64,000 nucleotides of DNA from Dendrolimus kikuchii (taxonomy: Eukaryota; Arthropoda; Insecta; Lepidoptera; Lasiocampidae). Position numbers and translations under genes: made by a program. Each line of letters opens with the position of its first letter. The stretch's first letter is position 1. Below, piece by piece: positions 31,986 through 44,466 of this stretch. The DNA is taken from the NCBI GenBank assembly GCA_019925095.2, contig CM034398.1:10865001-10929000 (forward strand). Reading direction: 5' to 3'. The notes below the pieces were generated by a model. It was given only the letters and a program-made list of their open reading frames with translations, was not told the DNA's origin and made no database searches.

Positions 31986-33252
31986 TTACTATTATAATCT
32001 GAACTATCTGGTAACTAACCTTGAAAATCATGATAGTTTAAGAAAGATTATACGAATACTGTGTTAAAGTAAAGCCATATGTTCATTGAAAAAAAAATGT
32101 TTCGGAATTTTGTAGACTACAGCAGTTGCAGTAAACTGTGTGTTTACCCAAAACAGTTTTAATTGTTTCTGAAACAGTGTTTATAAAGCAACGTTTCTCA
32201 ACAAATGTTCTCAATTTAAAATTGATTTGCGAAATTAATTCAATTTTGCTAAAAAACTTCACTGTGAATAGAGAGTGTTGGCCAAAATAGAATAGTGAAA
32301 GAAAAGAACATAATTATCGTGAAGCATCCTCAAATATATTAGTCGACCCGATCGTCATCGCATTACACCGACGCTAGTTTCCATCATTCGCAACAACAAT
32401 GATACTGCTCGTTCCGTCAACACAATAAGAAACGCAATCTTATAACGCATCGATAGAAATCGACCGAAACTGATCCAGATTTGGACGCAGGCTTGTATCG
32501 GACTCCAAATGATTGGGGAAAATCAAACAAAAAAGAAAAAAAATTAAGTCATAATTTTATCGTATGTCATAACATGGTATAGCTATTAAAGGACGCAAAA
32601 CAACTCGCCTAGCACAGATAATCAAAGATTACCTATTAAAAAAACATGTTAGTTAGTTTATCCTATTTTTCTAACTTGTTTTTTTCTGGATAAGGTTATA
32701 CGAATTTTTATTCGAAAGTTCCAAGTCAAAGCCCACCAGCGTTCAAGGTTTTAATCAAATTGTTCTAAGTTGCCTTAAAGTCAATCAACATCATACTACT
32801 ACCCAAAAGAACGGAGATACACATAAAAATCAAGTAGGTACCCTATAGGTATAACCGATGTCCAAATCTCGCAAAAACATCCAGAAAACCATATTAAACA
32901 AGGTCCCAAAGTACTTTTTAAAAATGTGATGGTTTCAAATATCTTTAAAACGTGTTTATAAATTAATATTAAGAGCATTTTTAATGGAAACCTGTTTTTT
33001 CCACAGAGAAAGTATAAGGTTTCATAAGAAGGATCTTACTTCAAAGGCATATTAATTGTGTGCTACAAAAAAACATTATTCCATCAAATATTTAAAATAT
33101 ATTATTTTTATTTATCATTACAAGGCTAGCTTTTCAATAATAAATATTGTACTCAAATGTTTTATCGGCTGTCAATTGTTGCGCGGATTAAAGAAATAAA
33201 GACATTATTTTTATTACAGTAGTAGTCACTGTAACCGAAATGAATTATATAG
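31986..33252. other. Unassigned AT-rich DNA
   Basis: A modest GC- and CpG-richer patch lies at 32340-32480. No gene or repeat recognised. Confidence 0.35.
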
Positions 33253-34210
33253 TATACTGTATGTCTTTCAAGACCACGGGCCATAAAAATGGCCCGGACT
33301 TTTGGGGGGCTTGCGTGGGGGCCGTGGGAAGGCCAACACGTAGAGGCCCCTTGACAAATTTAATGTAAATGTGACGTGACACTGACCGGCGATTATCCCT
33401 GTCTACACCATATAGTAATGCACCCAAGGACAAGCCCCGGCCAGTGTAGGACTATTGTGGGAAATGAGGACAAAAAGTACCGGGCTATTGTGGTGAACTG
33501 CTAATGGTACTAGGGGTCTGGGAATATTATTATTTTTTTTTATTGCAGGAGATCAGCAGACAGGTAGACGGCCCACTTGATGGAAAGCGGTTACCATCGC
33601 CTATGGACATTTGCAACAGCAAAGTTGCTACAAATGCGCTGCTGCTCTCTTAAGGGAAACTGGAACCTGGTCACTAATGCCGGAACACAACTCAAGGTTG
33701 ATATGGCGACATACTTTAGACCAGGGGTGGTAGCCATCCAGTCGGGCAAATGCCCTACCACCTGGCTGTGGGTTGTTTTGTCGCCTCTTACGACAGGCCG
33801 CCCGGCCGCAGGAAATTGTATTCTTTCTCCGTTCCTGCACGGATAAATATAAATATGGGGACTATGGCGTCTGCCCGTCGCAATGTTCAGGGAACATGGA
33901 AAAATGGGCAGACGGTGACTCGCCACTCCCTGCATGGGCCCCAAAAAATGCCATAAAGACAGGGGCAACATAGGTGTGAGTGGCTAAGGGGTGTCGAGAG
34001 GTGGGCTGCAGGTTCACCGAAGCTACTTCCGACGTTAGGCCATTTATCACTTCCACCCCTGGAGCTTGAGTCTTAATTCTAGCGATCTCCACTCCGTGCC
34101 GGCTGGCTAAGGCAAGCACGGAGGCGGGGGCCTTGCCTTGGCACCCGGAGTCAGGTACGAGGTGTCGCTACTCACCTAAGGCTTCGCCACAAAGCCCCCC
34201 TGCGGGTTTA
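33253..34210. repeat. Family D copy 2, split by a family B insertion
   Basis: 33253-33532 and 33853-34210 together match 9786-10400 in the same orientation. The break falls inside the sequence GGAATATGGGGAC of copy 1, and AATAT occurs on both sides of the insert. Near the 3' end it carries an extra AAGGCTTCGCCAC segment absent in copy 1 and ends in a TTA-rich tail. Confidence 0.8.
33533..33852 (+). mobile_element. Family B element nested in family D
   Basis: Full-length B, from the T-run and ATTGCAGGAG to TCCTGCACGGATAAA. It splits a D element and is flanked by AATAT, a 5-bp duplication, so B was mobile after D. Both minus-strand open frames of the family are intact here. The longer one reads through into D sequence to give a chance 126-codon frame. 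Confidence 0.88.
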
Positions 34211-34740
34211 TATAGTATTATTATTATTATTTAATTTTATTACAGAAAATACCAGTTAAACTTTTAAATCGACGTTCTGTAGGTCGGGTCTCTTCTGAGA
34301 TAATGTTAAAGTTATTGACTGAGGTCAAATGCGTCTTATTTATAGAGTTAAAAATAACGTCGTTAAACAAATATCCAAATTAGTATATACATACGTTATA
34401 TTTTGTCAATATGTAACGTCACTAATAATTAAAAACAATATCGCATCACAGATAACGCTTTACACCCATCGCTACATCTGCATGATAGGACCTATATAAC
34501 TGTAACATTATCGCATGTGCGTATAACAATTAAATATTTTTTTTATATATAAGGGCCCTTCAGACTCCTCTTCACCCCTAACATAGTCCAGGGCCTTTAT
34601 ACAGCTATTTTAATATTGGGTGTTCTTTTCCAAGTCAGACCTTTCTATAATAATACATCATACATAATATATTACCCACACACATATTATTATATATATT
34701 TTTATTACATATATGACGTCCGAGGTGACGGAACCCTCCA
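34211..34740. other. Unassigned AT-rich DNA
   Basis: The last ~90 bp before 34741 may be the 3' UTR of the R1-like relic on the minus strand and include an AATAAA-like sequence. Confidence 0.35.
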
Positions 34741-35145
34741 TCACCTCGTGCTGTTGCGCTTCACAGCCTCTTTTACCAGCCGCAAGCAAAACCGCTCCAG
34801 GTGCGGCCTCGAGTCCTTACCTGACATCAAATCAAAAATAGTAACCTCTGTGATCCTGGTTTTTGTAACGGTCTCAAAGTCACACCAGTGCCGGTCGTAT
34901 ACCGGGCACTCTAAGAACAAGTGTTGGATGGTTTCGTCACCTCCGGAGCCACAGAAACATGCTGGGCTGTCTCTTAAGTTAAACCTGCACAGGTAAGCCG
35001 CGAACCCTCCGTGTCCAGTTAGAGGGGCCTGGGTCCAATACGGTGTCAACTTGACGTCCTTTAGTATGCGACATGCAGCATAAGCAGTGGGGAAGATGAG
35101 CTTTGTGACGCTCGCCGTCTGATCGTCCACGTAATTTAAATTCCA
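34741..35145 (-). pseudogene. R1-like LINE ORF2 C-terminal fragment
   Basis: Open frame of ~135 codons ending TGA at 34741-34743. It contains PLTGHGGFAAYLCRF, then LRDSPACFCGSGGDETIQHL and FLECPVYDRHW. The Cys-X-Cys...His-X4-Cys group (residues 58, 60, 70 and 75 from the GTG) is the C-terminal zinc-knuckle-like motif of R1-clade non-LTR elements, and LTGHG.F..YL.RF.L.DSPAC precedes it in that clade. An in-frame TAG lies just upstream. RT and endonuclease parts are missing, so it is a fragment. Confidence 0.78.
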
Positions 35146-35177
35146 CTGCTAACAATTACGAAGTATTAGATCGATAT

Positions 35178-35545
35178 GATAGTGCAGGACCTTATAACTA
35201 CATTTTTCTTAACATTATTTATTTCGTCCAAATTATAACATATTAATAAGTAGTTATCACAATTTTGACGAAGAAAGTTACACATACATACATAACTTCA
35301 CGCCAGTTGTTCCCTTGCGGGGTAGGCACGAACAACAGAGCGCCATTCAGACTTATTCTTACACACCTCACTTGCTTCTTTGACATTCATAACTCTTGTT
35401 ATGCACGCTCGTCTGTTCTTAAGGCTCCTGACATCAACTTCTGCTAGTACACGATCAATTTGATCATGGAAAGTGTGTCGTGGCCTTCCACGAAAAAAAT
35501 TGTGTCACTAAAAATGTAGTTACAAGATCCTACAATGACACAAAT
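35178..35545. repeat. Imperfect inverted repeat around an RTE insertion
   Basis: GGACCTTATAACTACATTTT (35187 onward) is matched in reverse orientation by AAAATGTAGTTACAAGATCC (35510-35529), 18 of 20 positions. The inner flanks (tatcacaattttg and aaaattgtgtcac) also look inverted. This suggests a small foldback or MITE that received the RTE fragment in its centre. Confidence 0.5.
35281..35495 (-). mobile_element. RTE LINE 3' fragment
   Basis: From the (CATA)n tail, through the YPARELA-equivalent codons (carrying a 3-bp GTT insertion), to the GRPRHTFHDQ codons near 35493. It is about 215 bp, the same truncation zone as the 5098 copy. It lies inside an inverted repeat. Confidence 0.88.
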
Positions 35546-35665
35546 GAAATGTAAGATTCATTTCCTCCATTAATCAACTAATTAAAATATATGTAAATAA
35601 CTGCATATCCTCTAATATTTATGTGTACCACCTTTGACCAATATAATATGTTTTATTCCTGCCAC

Positions 35666-35798
35666 GGGTTGTCTGGAAGAGATCGCTTCTTAGCGATAAG
35701 ACCGCTCATTTGCTCATTTAGAATATTTTTTTAGCCATATAAGGTTTTCTGTGTTTTCTGTATTGGTGTACAATAAATTGTTATCCATCTATCTATCA
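35666..35798 (+). mobile_element. LINE 3' UTR with stem-loop and (ATCT)n tail
   Basis: GGGTTGTCTGGAAGAGATCG, then the stem ATCGCT-TCTT-AGCGAT (35682-35697), AAGACCGC, a T-rich stretch, GTACAATAAATTG and a (CTAT)n tail. The same order occurs at 44336 and 48330. Only the 3' end is present. Confidence 0.75.
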
Positions 35799-36395
35799 AC
35801 TACATTATTGCGAAACCTAATATTAATACAAACATTAACATTTTACGCTTTAGGCTAACTTACTGGCTCTCTATTGAACACACATGACGTCTCAATCAAA
35901 TAGGCATACTCCGTGAAATTACTTCGAAAAGTCATTAAAGTTTTGTAAACAAACATATATAATATCCGTAAACGACAATGTTATTAACCGTTCGGGATAA
36001 CCTGTCAAACGCAGGACTCTCGCAACTATCGCTGATATTATCATGAAGCAATCAATTTGGTACATGCTGTTCCTATGCCTCATTGGATCAGTTTTTGAAT
36101 ATTGTTACTTTGAAATTAGGCATACAATAATTTTAGTAACTCTCAACTTTTTTAAATTTGAATTTTTGATTCTTGACTCACATCAGTTCACTGATGAAGT
36201 GACACTAAATTAGTATACCAAACTACTTTAAACTTATGTAGGTATTCATACTACGTGGCATCAACTAAGTACATAATATGCACATTTAATAATTGTATCT
36301 CGCAGACTTCAGCACTTTTGAAGGTAAAAGTAAACTGTATTGTCTCTAAATTCAGATTATATCGGTCTGAGTTTCTAAGGAACTGTATATCTATA
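35799..36395. other. Unassigned AT-rich DNA
   Basis: No gene or repeat recognised. Confidence 0.35.
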
Positions 36396-36926
36396 TCTAT
36401 AGTATTATAAAATTCTAAACATGCCGTATCTGTACATTGAAGCTGTTAAAAAAAACAACTGGAATAGACTATATAAACTATGGAGAATATGATGTTTTTT
36501 TTAAAGATTTCTTGTCTGTTGTCGTTTTGTCTGTTTGTTCGCGATTCACGTAAAAACTGCTGGGCTGATTTCGAAGCAGTTTTCGTTGATCGACAGGTAA
36601 TTATTAGACTTAAACTTTGCGCTGCTCTTTTCTGGGAATGATTTAAAATGGCCAGATTAAAAAAATCGAATTCCAATGTGTTTTTTTTTGTTCTGAGAAT
36701 CCCGCGGGAATTTTCACGGAGGCGATTTATAGTTTTTCAGATGAATATAAATTAGCTTATTCTGACACAAATTTCACTAAAACGATAGCCATATATACAT
36801 AACAAGACAAAAACAAAACAAGATAACAATAGATACACTTGTTCTCGAATACTGCGGTATTTTGTGTCCCGGGAATCCCGCAAGAATTTCAATTCAAGCG
36901 TAGACGAAGTCGTGGTCATAATCTAG
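36396..36926 (+). mobile_element. Helitron family A, 531 bp
   Basis: Starts A|TCTATAGTATTATAAAATTC and ends CTAG|T at 36923-36927, so it shows the full set of Helitron termini and insertion between A and T. The 3' part has the gcgtagacgaagtcgtgg block where family members have a weak hairpin. No Rep or helicase ORF. The 76-codon minus frame inside is not conserved. Confidence 0.87.
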
Positions 36927-37475
36927 TATACAATATATATTTTACAATTGTAAAATCAATATTACATACTACATAATTATGTAATAAACTAGATTTCATA
37001 AAATTCGTCATAATATCAATGCTGTTTCTGCTTGTATGATAGAAATAAACAAAGTTACTTTGAAACACTCACATTCACGGGCACATAGGTATACGCACGT
37101 ACATTAGTATAAATAAAAATAAAATACAATTTCATCAAATATCCGCTTGTTACCACGTGATACGGTTATAAAATTGCTCCAACAACAGCTACAGTTAAAA
37201 TACATAAAACACGCACATCGCCACCATCAATCTCATGTGTAACGAAATGTAAAACAAATTTGAAATCAATTAATCGAATTATCTTTTATAGGTATAATAC
37301 TATACCCACGCGCCTCTGTTTGCGTAAATTGAAATTATACAATTTCCGGCACAAAATTCTCCTAAGAATGTTATATTTATCTCACTTGTTATAAGTATAA
37401 AATAAATGCGAAATTTCATAACAATCTATTAATTCACTCCTAAGGCCCGTGTAGAAAGTTCATATAATACTAACT
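36927..37475. other. Unassigned AT-rich DNA
   Basis: No gene or repeat recognised. Confidence 0.35.
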
Positions 37476-37890
37476 AGATACATACATACATACATACATA
37501 CATAACTTCACGCCAGTTCCCTTGCGGGGTAGGCACGAACAACAGAGCGCCATTTAGGCTTATTCTTACACACCTCACTTGCTTCTTTGACATTCATAAC
37601 TCTTGTCAAGCACGCTCGTCTGTTCTTAAGGCTCCTGACATCACCTTCTGCTAGTACACGATCAATTTGATCATGGAAGGTGTGTCGTGGCCTTCCACGA
37701 CTTCTGCATCCATCCACTTTTACATTGTATATCTGTTTAGTCATTCTTTCATCATGCATTCTTTCCACATGCCCGAACCACCGGAGCATTCCTTTCCTTA
37801 CCTTCACCCCGACACTCTCTTTCAGACCAAGTCTCTTTCTTACTTCGATATTACGAACGCGGTCCGCGAGCGTCACTCCGCAGATACATA
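37476..37890 (-). mobile_element. RTE LINE 3' fragment, ~400 bp
   Basis: The element (about 37485-37881) has a (CATA)n tail and a 122-codon open frame matching residues ~376-497 of the long copy with only a few differences (for example IEVRKRLGLK). AGATACATA at 37476-37484 and 37882-37890 is a likely 9-bp TSD, though part of it overlaps tail and element sequence. Confidence 0.9.
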
Positions 37891-38082
37891 TACATAATTA
37901 TATTTGGTTCTTCACAGCCTTGGGAAGAGACCGATCTTCTTTTATGTATACTGGTGTTATTAAGTAAAAAAATTATAAAACTATATTAAATTTGCTTTTT
38001 CTTATATAATAAAAGAAAATAATAATTAGTATTTTGTCATTTTCACTAGAGAGAAACAATAAACACTATTGTTTGAAATGGC

Positions 38083-38394
38083 TTTTTTTTATTGCAGAGT
38101 TCAGCAGGCAGGCAGACGGCCTACCTGACGGAAAGCAGTTACCATCACCTATGGACATTTTTAACGCCAAAGATGCTGCAAATGCACTGCAGCTCTCTCA
38201 ACGGAGGGAGACTAGAACCTGGTCACTAATGCCGGAATACAACTAAGCTTGTAATGGCAGCATACTGTAGACCAGAGGTGGTAGCCATCCAAACGAACAA
38301 ATACTCTACCATTTAGCTGTGGGTTGTTTTGTCGCCTCTTACAATAGACCACCCGGCCGCAGGAAATTATAATATTTCCCGTTCCTGCACGGAT
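38083..38394 (+). mobile_element. Family B element
   Basis: From the T-run and ATTGCAGAGTTCAGCAG to TTCCTGCACGGAT. More diverged than the 33533 copy. The minus-strand frames are broken by stops here, showing that the open frames in other copies are not forced by composition alone. Confidence 0.83.
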
Positions 38395-39452
38395 GGTTTC
38401 TCAAAGAGAGATATTTTAATCAATGTTCTATCTCAATTTGGATCTAGGGTCTGCCAGATCGCCAAGCCAAAAGAATTTTCATTTATGATGTGTCTGCCCT
38501 CCTCAATAGTTTTTAACCCAAACACTGGCATTATTTACACACAGAAGTATATGCAAATGAAGCCGCGTAGAAAACTTTCGGGACTTATACCTTTATTTTT
38601 GTTATACAAATAACTAAGCGAGTTAGTAAAATCATAGATAATTTTTCGTGCAATCATTCTCTACGCATTTCTTTGAGGTCATACTGCGCAATATTTTCAT
38701 GCTAAGAACGAACTACACTACATGCTAAGAATATTTTTTCTATGTTTCATGCAATACTATCATTAGTGTACTCTGAGTCTCCATTTCTGAGCGATGAAGA
38801 CGAAACAATATTGATATTGGATAATGGAAAAATGGCGTGTTGGAAACGAATTACTAGCGAGGAAAATTGCTATTTCCTTACTTTTTTCTATCTAGGATCC
38901 TTACTTAATTACATAAATAAATGTTCATTCGACATAAATATTTAACAGGTATTAAAGCTGTACTCTACAGAAAATTATTCTCGAAGAGATTATTTTTTCT
39001 CTATCTTTATTGTTCTTATTTTTTTTGTCAAAAGCCAAGAAGTGAGTCAGCCGTACATTTTAATGCATCCCAAACTTTTTGTGCCTCATTTATTATTTGT
39101 GGTTTATTACATACAATCCACATATTAGTACGTACAACATGTGTGAGTGCAATGTGGGACTTGGCGTAGTTACATAAATAATAGCAACCCTTAATTTTAT
39201 TTTTCTCGCAATTTAATTATAACATTGTGTAGAGTCATGTAGATTACATATTTCTACTAAATTTCATCCGTATAACCCTAATAATTTCCAAGAAAAATGA
39301 CTGTGAAATACAAAAGACAATGATCATTTCATAAAAGTTCTGTTTATAGAAAAATATCTAGTATATGATATACAACTTCCCACAACGCCAACACACTTAC
39401 AACTGACAGTAATCAATTTGTATATCATTTTTAATCCGCAATATATTCTTTT
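38395..39452. other. Unassigned AT-rich DNA
   Basis: Open frames at 38742-38945 and 38921-39169 have no recognised motif. Confidence 0.35.
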
Positions 39453-39703
39453 TAACACCAAAGGTGTTACCAATGTGCTGCCGCTCTCTAAACGGAGACT
39501 TGAACCTGGTCACTAATGCTTACGTAGTAACTATTTATTAATCTGTGCTAATGCTGAAATACATATCAAGGTTGTTATGGCAACATACTCTAGACGACGG
39601 CTGGTAGCCATCCAGGCGAGCAATTATCCTAGCACCTGGCTGTGGGTTTTTTTGTCGCCGGCCACAGGAAATCCTTCCTATTGTTTCTCCGTTCTTGCAC
39701 AGA
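39453..39703 (+). mobile_element. Decayed family B copy with an internal insertion
   Basis: Begins at the AACACCAAAGGTGTTAC region (5' part missing) and ends TTCTTGCACAGA. About 30 bp of foreign sequence (cttacgtagtaac...) separates two partial copies of the aatgc-ggaaca segment. The ACGACAGGCCGCC part is deleted. Confidence 0.7.
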
Positions 39704-39839
39704 CAAAATGTACTTGTACATATTTTTTTAAATAAGTATTTTATGTGTGACAGTAATGTAGAGTTAGTGCCGGTAGATCAGATGAACCCACCATGATCAA
39801 ATTAAAGATATTTTGAAAGGTCAGGTAAAAAGTACCTAA

Positions 39840-39970
39840 AATAAATATGTACATAAAGAGACTAATGACAGTAGATGAACGAAAAAGTGTTTGTCAAGAT
39901 CGTAGCAAGTGGAGGTCTATCGTCTCTGCCTATCCCAATGGGGGTAAAGCGTGACAATCTGTATGTAAGT
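39840..39970 (+). pseudogene. RTE-type LINE C-terminal scrap
   Basis: The frame reads RLMTVDERKSVCQDRSKWRS, then IVSAYPNGGKA and a TGA, followed by a short GTATGTAAGT tail. The D..KWR..V.AYP....A-stop pattern is the RTE C-terminus, but it differs from the main family here (KPKW.SVVRAYPARELA), so it is a third, older subfamily. Confidence 0.6.
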
Positions 39971-40524
39971 ATTTTGTTATTTCTCTTTACAAAAGTAATG
40001 ACTTTCATTTTAAACAGTGTATGTAACGAATTCAAATACTATTTCAAATAATTGCGCTAAGTGTAGTTCGCTAACAAGTAAACTCCCGTATCACAGATAC
40101 GATATAGTATAACGAGCCTCGCGATAACACAGTTAAACAATACCGTAACTTCATTTCAAAACTAATCTTGTATAGGTTCAATATAATATAAAGCTATCAT
40201 AAGCCATTAGCTCCTACGGTGAATTTTTGATATATATTCTACTATCGTCCAATAAATTTCGTACGAGAATATGCGTATTCACCATTAAGTATGATTTAAG
40301 GCCCGTTATTCAAGAATGACATATAATCGATGTCTTATAGACACGGAAATTATTTATAAAAGCTCAATTATATCGTAGACTTCACAGATTTATTTATAGA
40401 AAATACTTAAGCCTTTGTTCTCACTGGTATTAACCTGTCGGACAAATACCCCATAAGTTTTTCGCTATAAGAATATTCTAAATTCATCTCCACTCTCTGA
40501 GGAAATCGTACTATTTTTCTTTCA
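39971..40524. other. Unassigned AT-rich DNA
   Basis: No gene or repeat recognised. Confidence 0.35.
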
Positions 40525-40640
40525 GGTATGCCCTATTATTTGGGGTAGTTACAATATATCCTTTGCTTCCATACTTTTATAATCTAACTACATCATTTGT
40601 CAAACCAAAAGTATTCATTTCAACCCCAAATATTCTGTCC
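40525..40640 (-). repeat. Possible LINE 3' scrap
   Basis: CTATTATTTGGGGTAG, then a TTACAATATATCCTTTGCTT stretch aligns with the 3' end of the RTE-type relic at 16856 (ATTATTTGGGATCGG, then the acaatatgtcttttccttcc part). It is strongly decayed and a weak call. Confidence 0.35.
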
Positions 40641-41903
40641 ATTTTTTTGAACTGCCAGTATTCTTATGTTCCGCTTTAGTATTGTTTTTGTCTCATATTT
40701 TCATCCTCATGTGCAAATTTTCAAACTTAAAAAATTACAAGAATGTTTGTAGGTACCGAACAACACGTTATCATGAAAAGATAAGTAAATAAGAGTAAAA
40801 TACAGATTTTCGAGAGCAATAAAAATATCACCGGCTTTTCATCGCCATAAACATATTACAATGTATACAACAGCAACAAAGACACAATTTTGTACCGTAC
40901 TTCGAAATAAAATTCTCTCTTTCCCTTCATTTTCCTCCTATTTAAAAATATTGCGCATCTAAACAGCAATAAATACGCTCTGTGCCAATGTTTGGTACAT
41001 TAACTTCATTGTGTGAGGAGTACTACAAGCATGTTCCGGTTCTACTTTGGCGGTTGTATTATTGCCACTAAATTGAACTAAAAATACACTGGTATTTCGA
41101 AAGCTCCGGTAATATTGATTCGGAAGCCGATAAACGAATTTGATTATCACGGTTAACTAACAGACTATATCAAATATTGAATAATAATTAGTAACTGATA
41201 TTGGCAATTAATGCTCATTTGGATAACAGTGAGCTCGTATGTGAATAGTAGACTGACGCTCTAAGCCGCCGTCATTATTCACATTTCCCTTTGACGCTGT
41301 AGTCTCCCAAGTTCGCAACACCGTGAGAGGGGGGGATTAAGTGCCGCCAGTCTACAGCTGCGTCCTGTCGGATAAACATAATTTACTAACGACGTCTGCC
41401 AACACTAACTTAATAAATGTTACAAATTACGCCTATCTACTATGTATTGTATTTCGGTGGCTTTATTTGACACAGACGAGCAATCTCAGTACGGGCGTCG
41501 GCTGGTCGACGCGATTTCCCGTGCTCCATCGGGCCGGCGGGCGACGAATTGTTTCCTTCAATTATTATAAAAGACTCGGTTTTCCGCACGTCGGATTTCT
41601 TCTAAAATAATGAAGTAAGCAGTGCTGCTCTTGTCTGTTCAGGATTTATATTCGAACTGCGACGGGTCCGCTGACGATGGGTTTGCGAAAGCCACCTGCT
41701 CTTAAGAAATGGAAACTGTTTTTCGGAGTACACCATTTTTTGCAAAATGAAATAAATCTTTGTACACACAATGAAGACCTTCCAAATGTTGACGTTTTAC
41801 TTGTTATCCCTATTATTATGCACCTGACCCATGTCTAAGTATTGTAAGAAATGTGAATATATGGACCGAACAATAGACCGCCATTATTTCTTTTATTCAA
41901 CTA
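40641..41903. other. Unassigned DNA with a GC-richer island
   Basis: 41270-41660 is markedly GC- and CpG-richer, including GGGCCGGCGGGCGACG, and holds an 89-codon frame (41341-41610) without known motifs. It is followed by GAAGTAAG, which resembles a splice donor. It might be a first exon/5' UTR or CpG-rich regulatory DNA. No repeat signature. Confidence 0.4.
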
Positions 41904-42511
41904 CTAGCTGTACCAGGGAGACGTTGTTTTGTCCTTAAAAAATAAAAATCTAGAAACCGATTGCAGCACCATCAACCGGGACCCATTGTTAATCTAAATC
42001 ATTCTCGAATCTACTTCAAAAACACAAAAAATGTCAACAAAATCGATCCTACCGTTAAAGAGGTGTTCACCGACGCCACCTACCGGGTCCAATCGTGAAT
42101 CTAAACCATCCCGGGATCCACTTGCACACACACTAAAATAATTTCACCTAAATCCTGGAACCCGATTGTAGCGCCACCTACCTGGTTCAAATTTGAATTT
42201 AAACCATCCCAGTTGAAGTTGAACTTGAACACACACAAAAATAATTCACCTAAACCAGATACATAATTGAAAATGAGTTTAAATGCAGTCACCATTGCCA
42301 AAATCGACCGGGATAGATCATAATAAATGAATGGCTAGACTAATGTTTTTTAATTATATTTTTTTATTGATGATTATCATGTTTTAATACTTATTATCCT
42401 ATTCCGGACGAAGACAATTCGAAAAACACAAAAATCATAATAATTGATCCAGCCGTTCTTGAGTTACTTGGTGTAAATAACACGACTTTGTTTTATATAC
42501 ATATATATAGA
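41904..42511 (-). mobile_element. Helitron family G, 608 bp
   Basis: A|CTAG at 41903-41907 and GA|T at 42510-42512. Reversed, the 5' end reads TCTATATATATGTATATAAA followed by ACAAAGTCGTGTT. Family units with AGCGCCACCTACC and tttaaaccatccc are present about three times. No helicase ORF. Confidence 0.82.
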
Positions 42512-43779
42512 TTAAGATATAATCAAAATTATTGAATGGTATGAATGAAAGATGTTAAAAGTTATTTGAGATATAAGATATTTTCATTTAAGAAAATTTT
42601 TGCAATATTTTTCGTCACTAAGGAATCTTTCAATAAGTGTGATCCAAGACACGCTTGGACATTTAGTTAATCAGGTATTTGCTTGAACTAATGACATGTT
42701 AGTAATCCATTGAACATCAATAAAAAGAAACTCACTGAAATTAATAAATTCGAGTATTTCCGCTGGCAGTTAAAGCGAACTTTGAGAGTGCTCTGAATAT
42801 TAATACACGGGTCAGCGTGAAATTAATTTATACGAACCAACCAACCTGTTTTACTGGAATTTTCTATTTCAAAATTCCGTTCATGTTCAATTTGAAAATC
42901 ACGATCATTGAGTATTTTTAATAGAAGCATTCCCATTCACCTCCAATTTGTTCGTGCACTCATCGAGAAACACTACATCATATTTAAACTCTGATTTATT
43001 AATTTTTAGGGTTATGGATGAATAATTTAAAAAGGTGAGGAGTAATTATCTATATCTATCGAATATTTCTACTTCTATTTTTATTAGTGAGCTGCATAAA
43101 CGATTTATTGTTTCGAATTTTGGAAAGTTATTAAGAAACGTAATTATTACTTTTATGTCTGTTTAACAATATTTTATCTCAGACGCCTATATATATGCAC
43201 TGAAAATATTTACATCCCTCATTTACATGAATGAGGAGTACCATTCCTAATTATTATTATTTTCAAATTCCCTACATCATTGTATAGCGGTTCATAGGTG
43301 ACCCTTCTTTCAAAAATTCCGTAAAGGTACTTACATGAGATGCCAACACTCGTCGAGTATAATGTTATGCTATAATCTATATATAGGCAAACGAAAACGA
43401 AAGGATTATTTTTATGAGTTTAACATATAGCCTCCTTCAAATTAAATCGGATTTATTAGTTGAAAAATATTAATTATGTTCCCTTAATCAATGGGTACTT
43501 CCTTAGTAGATGAAATAAATTATTTGATTTGGATTTATTTTACTTGTTTGGTTAGATCCGCAGTTTCAAATGTTACAGCTGCATAGGCACGTCTAGCTGG
43601 CCTAGATCCAAGCATAAAATCAGTTACGGGTCACAATCTTCACGTACCTACAGTTTACTCCCGTGACTGATTTTCGAACAAACTGTTAAATTGTACTCAT
43701 TGAGCACGCTTATGTTACATACATAACTGACCAAAATGTGTGTGTCCGAAAATCGCACGCTAGGTCATTTTTCAGTAGA
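42512..43779. other. Unassigned AT-rich DNA
   Basis: No gene or repeat recognised. Confidence 0.35.
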
Positions 43780-44161
43780 AATATCAGTAAATTTATGACT
43801 TGTCTGAATGTTCACTTACTCTCTCTTCTGTACAATATCCTTTTTGATCCTCGTACCCCTCCATATTTAAAGGAACGTTTTAATTTCCTATATCTTTCTC
43901 ATTCCCGTTCTCTAATAATAATCTAGTTGCGCTCTAGTAATAGTCTCTCCTTAATGACACCTGTACACACTTCTTCCTTCGTTGATAACTCTTTCACGGT
44001 ACAGGTGGTCCGTTTATGGAACTAACTGCTACTCAACATCACACAAGCTAAATCCATTTTGTCTTTCAAATTAATGGTTACTAAATATCTTTGGTCCTTT
44101 CAAGTCTAAAACATGCTGCTGATTATACTATATATAGTATGATATATCTTATTTTTGTATA

Positions 44162-44229
<68 letters not shown>

Positions 44230-44466
44230 TATATATAAAGTATATTATTATTTATTTAATTAATTTTTACTTATTCTTGGAATGTTTCTTATTATTTATT
44301 GGCTTCACCGCCACTGTTGTCTTAATATTTTCCTTAGTTTAGGGGGTTGCCTGGAAGAGATCGCTTTAAGCGATAAGGCCGCCCTTTGTTCAATATTTAC
44401 TGTACTTCGTTTTAAGAACGTAGTTTTAATTTTTGGTGAACAATAAATGTTTTTATTCATTCATTT
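43780..44466 (+). mobile_element. LINE 3' end: ORF relic, (TA)n and hairpin UTR
   Basis: One frame reads LLYNILFDPRTPPYLKERFN, a stop, then NSFTVQVVRLWN, a second stop and SFKLMVTKYLWS. This is the C-terminus of a CR1/Jockey-group ORF. It is followed by a 65-bp (TA)n tract (44162-44226), then the 3' UTR with GGTTGCCTGGAAGAGATCG, the stem-loop ATCGCTT-T-AAGCGAT (44360-44374), GAACAATAAATG and a (TTCA)n tail. It links the hairpin-bearing 3' ends at 35666 and 48330 to a coding family. Two nonsense codons make it dead. Confidence 0.75.
44162..44226. repeat. (TA)n microsatellite
   Basis: About 65 bp of pure TA inside the LINE 3' end, probably expanded after insertion. Confidence 0.95.

Noticed and set aside
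33591..33971. 126-codon minus-strand frame
   Set aside because: It is a chance fusion of the family B open frame with family D sequence at the nest junction. It does not exist in other copies.
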